Below, in pieces: positions 23,239 through 33,677 of a DNA stretch of 64,000 bases. Within the stretch, counting starts at the first letter, position 1, and every line of letters begins with the position of its first letter. Made by a program: the position numbers and the translations under genes. The notes under the pieces were generated by a model. That model saw only the letters and a list, made by a program, of their open reading frames with translations, was not told the origin of the DNA and made no database searches. This stretch comes from Voacanga thouarsii (lineage: Eukaryota > Streptophyta > Magnoliopsida > Gentianales > Apocynaceae): contig JANUWF010002145.1 in NCBI GenBank assembly GCA_026120185.1, positions 806,001 to 870,000 of the forward strand, read 5' to 3'.

Positions 23239-24170
23239 TGATCTCTCCCTCTCCCTCTCACATTGGTGCAAGGTGTATCTATGATTTAGGAGGAGTGAAG
23301 TACACTAGAGAAAATGTTTATATGGCTTCTACAATTTTGGGACAGACGAACTGAAACTGTAGAGCATGTTGTATAATCATATTGTCTTATTGCTTTATTA
23401 GCTCTGTAAATCAGTCGGGATCTTCTAGCAAAATGGTTCAAATCCAGTGAAACTCAAAATCCCTGGTTGGCTTGCAGAGGAATCCCTGGCTACTCTTTTG
23501 TATATTGGTTAATTTACTGGGTTTCTAGATGCTGCATTACAACTTCAGAAATTTGGCTCTGGATTAGATTATTTGGTTTTCTTTGCATGTAAATCTCGAA
23601 CTTTTAACTGGATGTGATATGAAATCATAGAGAAGCAAATGGGGGCATACCTCGTTATTACACACACAAAAGGGAACAAAAAAAGCTCGGAACAAACTCA
23701 TTACCCTTTTTTTTTTTTTTTTTTTGATGGGAAACAACAGCTCAAGCAAATTTGAAACGCCGACGAGTTTAGGAATATTAGTACAACAATAGTAACATCC
23801 AAACTTGGTCTCTTCAACAACTTGGAAGAACCTGGGAGCGATTGACCCCGAAAACAGCAACAATAAAAGCAAGTCTTAGCAACCAGTGAGGCAAGGAATT
23901 TTGCCTGTACTGTGGAAATCTGTCCAATTTCATGGCAATGGATTGCTGAAGTGGGCGTTCCACGTGATAATTGCTGAACTTCCAATCGAATGGAGGTTTT
24001 CGTGTTGAGAAATGTATGCCTCAAAGAAGTTAGGTCTCTGTCCTGTTCTAGAAGTTTGATGGAAAATATCAACTATGATTTATTTACACAGTCAACATAT
24101 AAAAAAAATTAAGTATTACTATTTATAAATTAAGTATTACTATTTATGAATTATGAGACTAATGGAAATG
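23239..24170. other. SDN5 3' flank, no recognised gene
   Basis: The first few hundred bases are presumably the SDN5 3'UTR. At 23707-23727 there is a long T run which, on the minus strand, ends a 372-bp open frame (23701-24072) like a poly-A tail. The frame matches no family I recognise, so a retrocopied fragment is possible but unproven. Confidence 0.45.
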
Positions 24171-24537
24171 TGTTATAAAATTAGGGTAGTATTAGAATAA
24201 AATCTACACACTATACACTAAGAAAATTCTAACTATTCTTTGAATAAGAATTTCTCTTCAAACTTCTCTCTTTCTTTCTCTCACAATTCTTTCTCTAATC
24301 TTTCTTTCACTAATCTTTCTTTCACAAAATAATAGTATATTACAAGCTTAGAGAATAACTCTATTTATAGAGCTCTAATTAGTGGAATACATCATGGCAT
24401 ACATCATCTTCCACTAATCTCAATTAGTGGTGTCTCCACTAAATGGTGGACATCCATAAAAATCTTCTAATAATTCACATAAATCCATAATTAGTGGAGC
24501 CTCCACTAATTAATGGAGATTCCAATAATTCATAACA
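24171..24537 (-). repeat. 3' LTR of family A copy 2
   Basis: 367 bp, TGTTAT...ATAACA. It is nearly the same as the LTRs at 1963-2328 and 28318-28684. The flanking CTCCCCCTTGGATGTCC at 24538-24554 is the minus-strand polypurine tract (GGGGGAG directly abutting the LTR). Confidence 0.92.
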
Positions 24538-24701
24538 CTCCCCCTTGGATGTCCATCCATTACATAAAGAATATGCCTCGTTAAAACCTTACTAGATAAA
24601 AACCCAAGTGGGAAAAAAATCTAGTGAAGGAAAAAGAGTACACTATTCTATATGTCTGTTTATTACTCCCCCTGATGAGATGATTCATTTAAATCTTTAA
24701 A

Positions 24702-26147
24702 TCAACACATACCAATTTTATATCTCAACTTCTCAAATGTTGCAGTCGGTAAAGTCTTCGTGAAAATATCTGCGAGGTTATCACATGACCGAATTTGTAG
24801 CACATCAATTTCACATTTCTTCTGGAGTTCATGAGTAAAGAAGAATTTTGGTAAAATATATTTTGTCCGATCTCCTTTAATATATCCTCCTCGTAATTGA
24901 GCTATGCAAGCTGCATTGTCTTCATAAAGAGGAGTTGGAATATCTTTGATTGATGATAATCCACAACTTTCTCGGATATAATGAATCATGGATCTTAGCC
25001 ATACACATTCTCGACTTACTTCATGAATGGCTATAATTTCAACATGATTTGAAGAAGTAGTCTGCTATAGATTGTTTCAGTAGAACGCCATGATATAGCG
25101 AGTATTTCTACATGTAAATAGATAGCCTGTTTGAGAACGTGCTTTATGTGGATCAGATAAATAACCAGACATCTCGCATAACCTATCAATGTTGGACTGG
25201 TTTTATTTGAATAAAATAATCCGAGATCAATTATACCTTGGAGATATCGAAGGACTTGTTTAATTCCATTCCAATGTCGTCGTGTTGGTGAAGAACTAAA
25301 TCTTGCTAATAAATTGACAGCAAAAGCAATATCAAGTCGTGTATTATTAGCAAGATACATCAATGCACCAATTGCATTGAGATATGGTACTTCAGGACCA
25401 AGGAGTTCTTCATCATTTTCTTGAGGTCGGAAATGATCTGTATCCACATTTAATGATCAGACGATCATTGGAATACTCAATGGATGTGCTTTGTCCATGT
25501 AAAATCTTTTTAGCACTTTTGCTGTATATGTTGATTGATGAATAAATGTTCCACTCTCCAGATGTTCAATTTGTAAACCAAGGCAAAATTTGGTTTTACC
25601 AAAATCCTTGATTTCGAATTCTCTTTTTAAATAATCAATTGTTTCTTGGAGCTCTTCAGGAGTTCCAATACGATTAATATCATCAACATATATAGCTAAT
25701 ATCACAAATTTAGAACCAAATTTCTTAATAAAAACACATGGACATACCTGGTCATTTTTAAATCCCGCTTTCAATAAATATTCACTAAGACGTGTGAACC
25801 ACATGCGCCCAGATTACTTCAGGCCATATAATGATTTTTGCAACTTGATGGAGTAATTTTCACGAGGATAATATTTATATGCTTCAGGCATATGAAATCC
25901 TTAGGGGATTTTCATGTAAACATCATTTTCTATATTTCCATACAAGTAAGCAGTGACAACATCTAATAGGCGCATATCTATCTTTTCATATACTACCAAA
26001 CTGATAAGATATCGGAGTGTAATAGCATCAACAACAGGAGAATAAGTTTCATTATAATCAATACATGGTCTTTGTGAAAAACCTTGGGCTACTAATCGCG
26101 CTTTATATCGAACGATTTCACTCTTTTCATTGCGCTTTCGCACAAAT
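24702..26147 (-). pseudogene. copia reverse transcriptase / RNase H remnant (copy 2)
   Basis: Several minus-strand frames together cover the second part of pol: the start of RT (25901-26143, K-A-R-L-V-A-Q-G-F and D-Y-N-E-T-Y-S-P-V), the RT core with Y-V-D-D (25457-25804), the connection with L-M-Y-L-A-N-N-T-R (25031-25447), and RNase H with Y-E-D-N-A-A-C-I (24702-24989). Stops and frame changes lie between the pieces. The same region in copy 3 is about as well preserved. At its upstream end, near 26147, the pol sequence stops abruptly and joins the RKD fragment. Confidence 0.88.
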
Positions 26148-26960
26148 ATCCATTTGCGCGGCCAAAGAACTGAATATTGGCTTAACCCCTCTCAAGAACA
26201 GATGTAGGGAGTTGGGAATTCGTCGATGGCTTCATAGGAAGTTGATGAGCTTGGAGACCCTAATCAAGAATGTTCAGGTTCTCTTTCATACACACTTGTA
26301 ATTTACAAGTATGAAACTATGAAAGATTTATAAGTACATAATGATTGGAATAAATGTATCTCCACCGATGATATCACTTCGATTTACAAGAGCGAGATAA
26401 AGACGAAGGAAGACATATGGCTGAGAAAAAGTTAAGAGAAGCCATTGAGATATTGGAACGTGAGAAGAAATTGGTGGAAGAAAGTTCTGATACGCGGTTG
26501 AAGGACCAAACACAGAAATTGAGACAACCATACTTCAAGGCCAAATATAATAAGAAACTTAAGGGGATGAGAAAATCCTAGGACTCATTGCGCAGTAACT
26601 TCACGGCTAATTCTGCTGCTAGTCTAGATGCTGGCCCAAGGGAGAAGGAAGAAGAGGAGGATGCCGAAGAAGAGGAATTGAAGTCCATAATTGTTACCTG
26701 TTTGTCTTTCTCTAATGCAAACATAGAAAAAGAACAACTACAAACGTTCATCCTGAATTTGTCAACTCTATTGAAAAAAAGCAACTACAAGCATGCATCC
26801 TCAAGTTTATGTGAACACCAGTGAGATAAATGAAAGAAATGCAAGTGAACACCAGACTTATGATCAAAACGAGATAGATTTTTTTTTTCTGAACTGTTAG
26901 TAGGAATATATATTGACATTCGAATGTATCTCAAAGATGTAATACTTATTATTAATAGAA
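26148..26960 (+). pseudogene. captured RKD (RWP-RK domain) gene fragment, 3' part, in copia copy 2
   Basis: The fragment reads on the plus strand, opposite to its host element. First comes the RWP-RK domain (about 26155-26283) with [16 protein letters not shown] and H-R-K-L-M-S-L; the family's R-W-P-H-R-K is here R-W-L-H-R-K. An intron of about 110 bp follows, starting GTTCTCT at about 26279. Then comes a coiled-coil region typical of RKD proteins (A-E-K-K-L-R-E-A-I-E-I-L-E-R-E...L-R-Q-P-Y-F-K-A-K-Y). A TAG at 26579-26581 interrupts it before an acidic C-terminal extension (26588-26824) that ends in TGA. RKD proteins are nuclear transcription factors for egg-cell and early embryo programmes. 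This piece lacks its 5' exons and cannot encode a full protein. Confidence 0.88.
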
Positions 26961-26964
26961 ATAT

Positions 26965-27560
26965 CATTTTCCCTTATTATCTTTTCTGTTCCACTTCAGG
27001 TGGCCAGTATTTCTCTGTGCTAAGGGAAATATCGAGTGTGTCCATGACCATAACCACGGCCACTGCCACAACTACGACTATAACGATGGCTTTTGCTAGA
27101 GCCAACAATATTCACTCCTGGGAGTGCTGTTGAGCCAGTTGGTCTGACTTCATGATTTCTCAATAATAGCTTATTATTTTTCTTTGCAATGAGGAGGACA
27201 GTAAATAAATCTGTGTATACCATTTTTCTCGATATTGTTACTGTAGGACAATATTCGAGGCATGAAAGCGTGGAGAATGTCTTCTCCAATATATTTTTTC
27301 TCCGCATAATTTTAATTGAGATGTAATTTTATACATCGTGGAGCTATATTCATTCACGGTTTTAAAATCTTGCAACTTCAAGTACAATCATTTATACCGT
27401 GCACTTGGTAGTACGACCATCTTCAGGTAGTCAAATCTTTTTTTTCAGCATTTAGATGCATTTTTGTATCGAGAACCCATGATATATAATTTTTTCCAAA
27501 AATATCAAGAGTTACAAATTTGAATTTAGTAAAGTTAGCCATAGGGATCAATAAATGCGT
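26965..27560 (-). pseudogene. copia gag remnant (copy 2)
   Basis: The minus strand shows the arginine/glycine-rich stretch and the capsid region (frame 27020-27307 with L-L-L-R-N-H-E-V-R-P-T-G-S-T-A-L-P) seen in copy 1, with many indels and stops. It ends inside the sequence for H-L-K-W-N-R-K, about 30 codons before the zinc knuckle of copy 1, where the RKD-derived DNA begins. Confidence 0.82.
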
Positions 27561-27606
27561 ACTTGTCTTCTAACTTTGATAACGGTAGAGATTCGTGCTG
27601 ATAACG

Positions 27607-27931
27607 TGTTATAAAATTTAAGTAGTGTTAGAATAAAATCTACACACTACACACTAAGAAAACTCTAACTATTTTTTATACAAGAATTTCTTCAAATTTC
27701 TCTCGTTCTTTTTCTCACAATTCTTTCACAAAATGATAGTACCTTTCAAGTTTAGAAAATAACTCTATTTATAAAATTCTTAATTAGTGGAATATATCAT
27801 CTTCCACCAATGGTGTCTCCACTAAATGGTGGACATCCATAAAAATCCATAATTAGTGGAGCTTTCACTAATTCCCTAATAGTTCACATAAATCCATAAT
27901 TAGTGGAGCTTCCACAAATATATTCATAACA
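27607..27931 (-). repeat. 5' LTR of family A copy 2 (internally deleted)
   Basis: 325 bp with intact ends TGTTAT...ATAACA, but about 40 bp shorter than the other family-A LTRs because of deletions in the repeat-rich middle. The primer-binding-type stretch lies at 27586-27606. Confidence 0.88.
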
Positions 27932-28317
27932 GGTAAATAGTTGTTCGACATATACAAAATTTAAGTTGACAAACTAGAAGAGGTATCTAATCCCACGCAA
28001 TTGGCCAAAGTGCTGGAGACAAGGATTTCCTGTCGCTGCCTTGGATAATGCACTATCACAAACGGGACTATATTTTGTTAAATGAAAACTCTATCGAGTC
28101 ATTAGTATGTTAATGAGATTTAAACCCAAAATTTTTATTAACTTGTGTAGGATTTGGTACTTGGATATTTTAGGTGCCAAAATCAGGAACCGTGTGTTTG
28201 TTTTCTTTTGATTCCACCATTTGTTTGATTTCAAATATTTCCCTCAAACAAGTCTTCATGCAATGTGTAGGTTTAGAGATAAAATTTCAAATTAGATTTT
28301 TAAACAATGGGTTAGAC
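27932..28317. other. 386-bp spacer between the two inverted copia copies
   Basis: Unique-looking sequence with no LTR similarity and no recognisable gene. It forms the loop of the inverted pair. There is no reading frame of note. Confidence 0.6.
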
Positions 28318-28684
28318 TGTTATGAATTATTGGAATCTCCATTAATTAGTGGAGGCTCCACTAATTATGGATTTATGTGAATTATTAGAAGATTTTTATG
28401 GATGTCCACCATTTAGTGGAGACACCATTAATTGAGATTAGTTGAAGATGATGTATGCCATGATGTATTCCACTAATTAGAGCTCTATAAATAGAGCTAT
28501 GCTCTAAGCTTGTAATACACCATCATTTTGTGAAAGAAAGATTAGTGAAAGAAAGATTAGAGACAGAATTGTGAGAGAAAGAAAGAGAGAAGTTTGAAGA
28601 GAAATTCTTGTGCAAAGAATAGTTAGAATTTTCTTAGTGTGTAGTGTGTAGATTTTATTCTAACACTACCCTAATTTTATAACA
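28318..28684 (+). repeat. 5' LTR of family A copy 3
   Basis: 367 bp, TGTTAT...ATAACA. TATA-like TATAAATA lies at about 28486-28493 inside AGCTCTATAAATAGAGCT, followed by GAAAGA-rich leader sequence. It would drive transcription rightward through gag and across the antisense RKD insert. Confidence 0.93.
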
Positions 28685-28734
28685 CGTTATCAGCACGAGT
28701 CTCTACCGTTATTAAAGCCAGAAGACAGGTAAGC

Positions 28735-29313
28735 ATTTATTGATCTCGCTAAATTTGAATTTGTAGCCCTTGATATTTCTGAAAAAAAAAATTTATATGT
28801 CATACAAAAATGTATCTAAATGCTAAAAAAAATGAGATCCATATGTCATATGGATAAAAAGAAAGATTTGACTACCTGAAGATGGTCGTACTACCCACTG
28901 CACGGTATGAATGGTTGCACCTGAAGTTGCAAGATTGTAAAACCGTGAACTCCGTGATGTATAAAACTACATCTTAGTTAAAAATTTTACGGAGAAAAAG
29001 TTACTGATGAAGTTATATTTGAGAAGACATTCTCCACTTTTCATGTTCTACAATAACAATATCGAGAAAAAGGGTATCCAAAATTGACAGCTTTAACATG
29101 AGTTATTATTGAGAAATCATGAATCTAGATGAACTGGCTCAACAGCACTCCCAGAAGTGAATGCTGTTGGCTCCAGCAGAAGCCATCGTTATAGTCGTAG
29201 TTGTGGCAGTGGCCGTGGTTATGGTCATGGACACACTCGATATTTCCCTTATCACAGAGAAATACTGGCCACCTGAAGTGGAACAGAAAAGATAATAAGG
29301 GAAAAAGATATTT
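28735..29313 (+). pseudogene. copia gag remnant (copy 3)
   Basis: Matches the gag of copy 1 in pieces, with indels and stops: the capsid region near 28900-29100, then the stretch encoding S-T-A-L-P-E-V-N-A-V-G-S and the R/G-rich part near 29140-29250. Homology ends in the H-L-K-W-N-R-K-D region, exactly as in copy 2. Confidence 0.82.
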
Positions 29314-31015
29314 CTATTAATAATAAGCATCACATATTTTATTCATATCACTAGTGTTCATATGAACTTGAGGATACATGCTTATAGTTACTCTTTTGTA
29401 ATTGAGCTGACAAATTTAAGATGAAGGTTTGTAATTGTTCTTTTTCAATATTTACATTAGAGGAAGACAAACAATTAGTAATTATGGACTTCAACTCCTC
29501 TTTTTCGGCATCCTCCTCCTTTTTCTTTCCCCTTTGAGCCAGCATCGAGACTAGCAGCAGAATTAGCCGTAAAATTACTACGAAATGAGTCTTGGGATTT
29601 TATGATCCCCTTAAGTTTATTATAATTAAATTTCTTATTATATTTGGCCTTGAAGCATGCTTGTCTCAATTTCTGTGTTTGGTCCTCTAACTGCATATTA
29701 GGACTTTCTTCCACCAACTGTTTTTCACATTCTAATATCGCAATGGCTTCTTTCACCTTCTTCTCAGCCATATGTCCTCCTTCTTCTTTATTTTGCATCT
29801 CCTGTAAATCGAAGTGATATCATCGGTTATTTACTTATAAATCTTTCATAGTTTTATACTTGTAAATTATAAGTATGTATGAGAGAGAACCTGAACATTC
29901 TTGATTATGGTCTCCAAGCTCACCAACTTCCTGTGAGGTCATCGACGAATTCCTAACTCCCTACATCTTTTCTTGAGAAGGGTTATGCCAATATTCAGTT
30001 CTTTGGCTGCGCTCTTGATTGGTAGGTAAAAGTACTACGAAATTGTTTCTCTTGATAGTGTCTGGGAGTTATTGCCCTTCTTCTCTCTCTGCCTCTTAAT
30101 CATCTTCTTCTCCTCAGGAATTTTGTCTGCAATAATATCTTGAACTTCGATATTATGCATTTCATGAGTACTTACTCCGACTTCGTTGCCAAGACCACTC
30201 ATTATTTCTCCTAGAAAAATAAAATATTATCAGTAAAGGTAATACCATTCAAAATCCATGTTTAAATGTATAATAACCTGGAATCATATTCTGACTTTGT
30301 TCAAAATCCATTAGAGAGTAGAAAGGATCATGCACAAGCATATCCTCATTCAAAGGAATAGCATCAAGAGGAACAGTATCAAAAGCAGTCTCTTGTAGGG
30401 GCAGATCAACTTGGTCCAAAGCAGTATGTTCAAAACTTCTACTGATTTACATCAAAAACAAACCAAAAGAGAGTTTAATTTCATTATCAAGCACACTAAA
30501 AATAAATGGAAGCCCTCAAAGGTATCTCACCTGAAATTAGGAGGAAGCGGTTGGTTTGGAAAGGAAAACATATCAAAATCTTCTGCGTTCGAATTAGGCT
30601 GAAGCGATTGGTTTGGAAAGGAAAATATATCAAAATCTTCTATGTTCGAATTAGGCAGAAGCGGTTAGTTTGGAAAGGAAAATACATCAAAATCTGTTAC
30701 AGAAACCGAGTCAAAATTTGACCATGTCTCAAATGAATTACGAGTCTCCATATCTGATTTGTTATTTTTGTTTTTGATGTTTACTAATGACTGAGATATA
30801 TATCAATACATATATATATATATATATATATCTGTATGAGGAAGAAGAAGATGTAGATGGTAGGTAGAGGGTCGGAAGAGAAGAAAAAAACAAGAGAGGA
30901 AGAGGAAAAGTCGATACCGGGAAGAGTGAAAAAAAAAAGGGAGATATTTTTCTTGACATTTTCTGCTTGTCATCATTTTCTTATATTTCTTTTCTTATTC
31001 TCTTGTGAAATCATT
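29314..31015 (-). pseudogene. captured RKD (RWP-RK domain) gene with introns, in copia copy 3
   Basis: Read on the minus strand, the insert has an AT-repeat and GA-rich 5' flank, then a first exon starting M-E-T-R-N-S-F-E-T-W near 30750 with a threefold 19-residue repeat (S-F-P-N-Q-P core). Further exons follow: one around 30255-30420 (D-P-F-Y-S-L-M-D-F-E), the RWP-RK exon around 29890-30210 ([16 protein letters not shown]) and a coiled-coil/acidic exon 29351-29810. Introns with GT-AG borders remain between them. Nonsense changes hit the core domain: TAG at 30035-30037 where the family has Q, and TGA at 29939-29941 replacing the W of R-W-P. The first-exon repeat also holds a stop. RKDs normally bind DNA through this motif, so the copy is dead as a protein gene. 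Its structure shows capture from genomic DNA, not from a spliced mRNA. Confidence 0.87.
30541..30711 (-). repeat. threefold 57-bp tandem repeat in the captured RKD first exon
   Basis: Three consecutive units, spaced 57 bp apart (marked by TTGGTTTGGA at 30551 and 30608 and TTAGTTTGGA at 30665), each encode 19 residues with a D-F-D-(I/M/V)-F-S-F-P-N core. One unit now carries a stop. Whether the living donor gene has the repeat is unknown. Confidence 0.8.
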
Positions 31016-31016
31016 A

Positions 31017-33186
31017 TTCCCTAAATTAGGGGGAGAACAGAAACAGTACAAGAAAGATCGTGATTGGACAACATCATTAAATTATCTTGATCCGCATACA
31101 AGCGCGTGTGAACTTGAAGTTCAAACGATAATTCATTTGTAAAGCATTGCAAATCAAATGTCAGACGCTTTTGTTGGCTCTAGAAGAGTAACAAAATCGC
31201 ATATGCCAGCTATAAATGTTCCTGTTCTAATTGAAGTTCCAATAGAACAAAAGATTTTACATATAGCTGCTGAGCCAAAAGCATGCCAGAAGCATGGCCG
31301 ACCTCTTGGTTCTAAAGATAAAAATCCTCGAAAGAAGAGAGGATTAATGGTCCAAATGATCATATTAAAGCAAAGAATGATAAAGACCAAGAGAAAACTT
31401 ATGACAAAGAACCAGACATAAATGAAAGTAACATTGAAATTTCTATCCATTATACCACTTCCGGTAGAAGTTGGAATCGGATAGAAACAATTATTGATCA
31501 TATGTTTGCATATAATATCTCTTGATGTTATACAGGATAATGATGATCCTGAACCAATATCAATTGATGAATGTCGGCATAGAAAAGATTGGCTGCAATG
31601 GAAAGATGCGATTCAATCGGAGTTAAATGCACTGACAAAACGTGAAGTCTTCGGACCTGCAGTCCGAACACCAGAAGGTGTAAAACCTGTTGGCTACAAA
31701 TGGATATTTGTGCGAAAGCGCGATGAAAAGAGTGAAATCGTTCGATATAAAGCGCGATTAGTAGCCCAAGGTTTTTCACAAAGACCAGGTATTAATTATG
31801 ATGAAACTTATTCTCCTGTTGTTGATGCTATTACAGTTCGATACCTTATCAGTTTGGTAATACATGAAAAGATAGATATGCGCCTATTAGATGTTGTCAC
31901 TGCTTACTTGTCTGAAAATTTAGAAAATGATGTTTACATGAAAATCCCCGAAGGATTTCATATGCCTGAAGCATATAAACATTATCCTCGTGAAAATTAC
32001 TCCATCAAGTTGCAGAAATCATTATATGGCCTGAAGCAATCTGGGCGTATGTGGTTCACACGTCTTAGTGAATATTTATTGAAAGCGGGATTTAAAAATG
32101 ACCAGGTATGTCCATGTGTTTTTATTAAGAAATCTGGTTCTAAATTTGTAATATTAGCTATATATGTTGATGATATTAATCTTATTGGAACTCCTGAAGA
32201 GCTCTAAGAAACAATTGATTATTTAAAAAGAGAATTCGAAATCAAGGATTTTGGTAAAACCAAATTTTGCCTTGGTTTACAAATTGAACATCTGGAGAGT
32301 GGAACATTTATTCATCAATCAACATATACAGCAAAAGTGCTAAAAAGATTTTTACATGGACAAAACACATCCATTGAGTATTCCAATGATCATCCGATCA
32401 TTAAATGTGGATAAAGATCCTTTCCGACCTCAAGAAAATGATGAATAACTCATTGGTCCTGAAGTACCATATCTCAGTGCAATTGGTGCATTGGTGTATC
32501 TTGCTAATAATACACGACCTGATATTGCTTTTGCTGTCAATTTATTAGCAAGATTTAGTTCTTCACCAACACGATGACATTGGAATGGAATTAAACAAGT
32601 CATTCGGTATCTCCAAGGTATAATTGATCTCGGATTATTTTATTCAAATAAAACCAGTCCAACATTGATAGGTTATGCAGATGCTGGTTATTTATCTGAT
32701 CCACATAAAGCACGTTCTCAAACGGGCTATCTATTTACATGTAGAAATACTGCTATATCATGGCGTTCTACGAAACAATCTATAGCAGCTACTTCTTCAA
32801 ATCATGCTGAAATTATAGCCATTCATGAAGCAAGTCGAGAATGTGTATGGCTAAGATCCATGATTCATTATATCCGAGAAAGTTGTGGATTATCATCAAT
32901 CAAAGATATTCCAACTCCTCTTTACGAAGACAATGCAGCTTGCATAGCTCAATTACGAGGAGGATATATTAAAGGAGATCGGACAAAACATATTTTACCA
33001 AAATTCTTCTTTACTCATGAACTCCAGAATAAATGTGAAATTGATGTATTACAAATTCGGTCATGTGATAACCTCGCAGATATTTTCACGAAGACTTTAC
33101 CAACTGCAATATTTGAGAAGTTGAGATATAAAATCGGTATGCATCGGTTTAAAGATTTAAAGGAATCATCTCATCAGGGGGAGTAA
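31017..33186 (+). pseudogene. copia pol remnant: linker, reverse transcriptase, RNase H (copy 3)
   Basis: The integrase-RT linker begins near 31017 (L-G-G-E-Q-K-Q...), and a short frame 31158-31421 carries its R-V-T-K-S-H segment. RT is open from 31494 to 32207: [29 protein letters not shown] and the catalytic Y-V-D-D at about 32163-32174. It ends at a TAA after T-P-E-E-L. A frame change near 32350 and more stops follow. RNase H is open again at 32665-33186, with the Y-E-D-N-A-A-C motif. It is inactive as it stands, but less decayed than copy 2. Confidence 0.9.
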
Positions 33187-33310
33187 TAAACAGACATATA
33201 GAATAGTGCACTCTTTTTCCTTCACTAGATTTTTTTTTCTACTGGGTTTTTATTTAGTAAGGTTTTAACGAGACATATTCTTTATGTATAGATGGACATC
33301 CAATGGGGAG

Positions 33311-33677
33311 TGTTATGAATTATTGGAATCTCCATTAATTAGTGGAGGCTCCACTAATTATGAATTTATGTGAATTATTAGAAGATTTTTATAGATGTCC
33401 ACCATTTAGTGGAGACACCATTAATTGAGATTAGTTGAAGATGATGTATGCCATGATGTATTCTACTAATTAGAGCTCTATAAATAGAGTTATGCTCTAA
33501 GCTTGTAATACACCATCATTTTGTGAAAGAAAGATTAGTGAAAGAAAGATTAGAGAAAGAATTGTGAGAGAAAGAAAGAGAGAAGTTTGAAGAGAAATTC
33601 TTGTGCAAAGAATAGTTAGAATTTTCTTAGTGGGTAGTGTGTAGATTTTTTTCTAACACTACCCTAATTTTATAACT
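33311..33677 (+). repeat. 3' LTR of family A copy 3
   Basis: 367 bp; it starts TGTTAT but ends ATAACT where ATAACA is expected. The TATA-like box lies at 33479-33486. The preceding purine tract (AATGGGGAG) differs by a base from that of copy 2. This LTR points toward the 3' end of the GRAS gene 646 bp away. Confidence 0.92.

Larger units (their letters stand above)
24171..27931 (-). mobile_element. family A copia copy 2: non-autonomous, carries antisense RKD fragment
   Basis: The element is on the minus strand, so it reads from right to left: 5' LTR 27607-27931, a decayed gag (about 27560 down to 26965), an antisense host-gene fragment (about 26960 to 26148), the end of pol (26147-24702) and the 3' LTR 24171-24537. 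The polypurine tract lies next to the 3' LTR (24538-24550). Protease, integrase and the first part of reverse transcriptase are missing, so it could only have moved with proteins from elsewhere. The flanks AAATG and GGTAA are not a five-base duplication. Compared with copy 3 it has lost the first RKD exons and the start of pol in one deletion, and the 5' LTR has internal deletions (325 bp). Confidence 0.92.
28318..33677 (+). mobile_element. family A copia copy 3: non-autonomous, carries antisense RKD gene
   Basis: Order on the plus strand: 5' LTR 28318-28684, primer-binding-type site (28685-28706), decayed gag to about 29313, an antisense RKD gene (about 29314-31015), pol from the integrase-RT linker onward (about 31017-33186), polypurine tract and 3' LTR 33311-33677. 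The RKD insert takes the place of the gag zinc knuckle, protease and integrase. The two LTRs differ at about eight of 367 positions by eye, so insertion is not very recent. Flanks TAGAC and ACCAA do not match, so no target-site duplication is visible. Confidence 0.93.

Noticed and set aside
23701..24072. Minus-strand 123-codon frame ending in a lysine run as a gene
   Set aside because: The lysine run is only a T homopolymer. No recognisable family or start context; kept only as a remark.
29351..29798. The antisense frames at 29351-29798 as a functional RKD or coiled-coil gene
   Set aside because: They belong to an RKD copy with stops in its core domain inside a retrotransposon, so I list it as a captured pseudogene.
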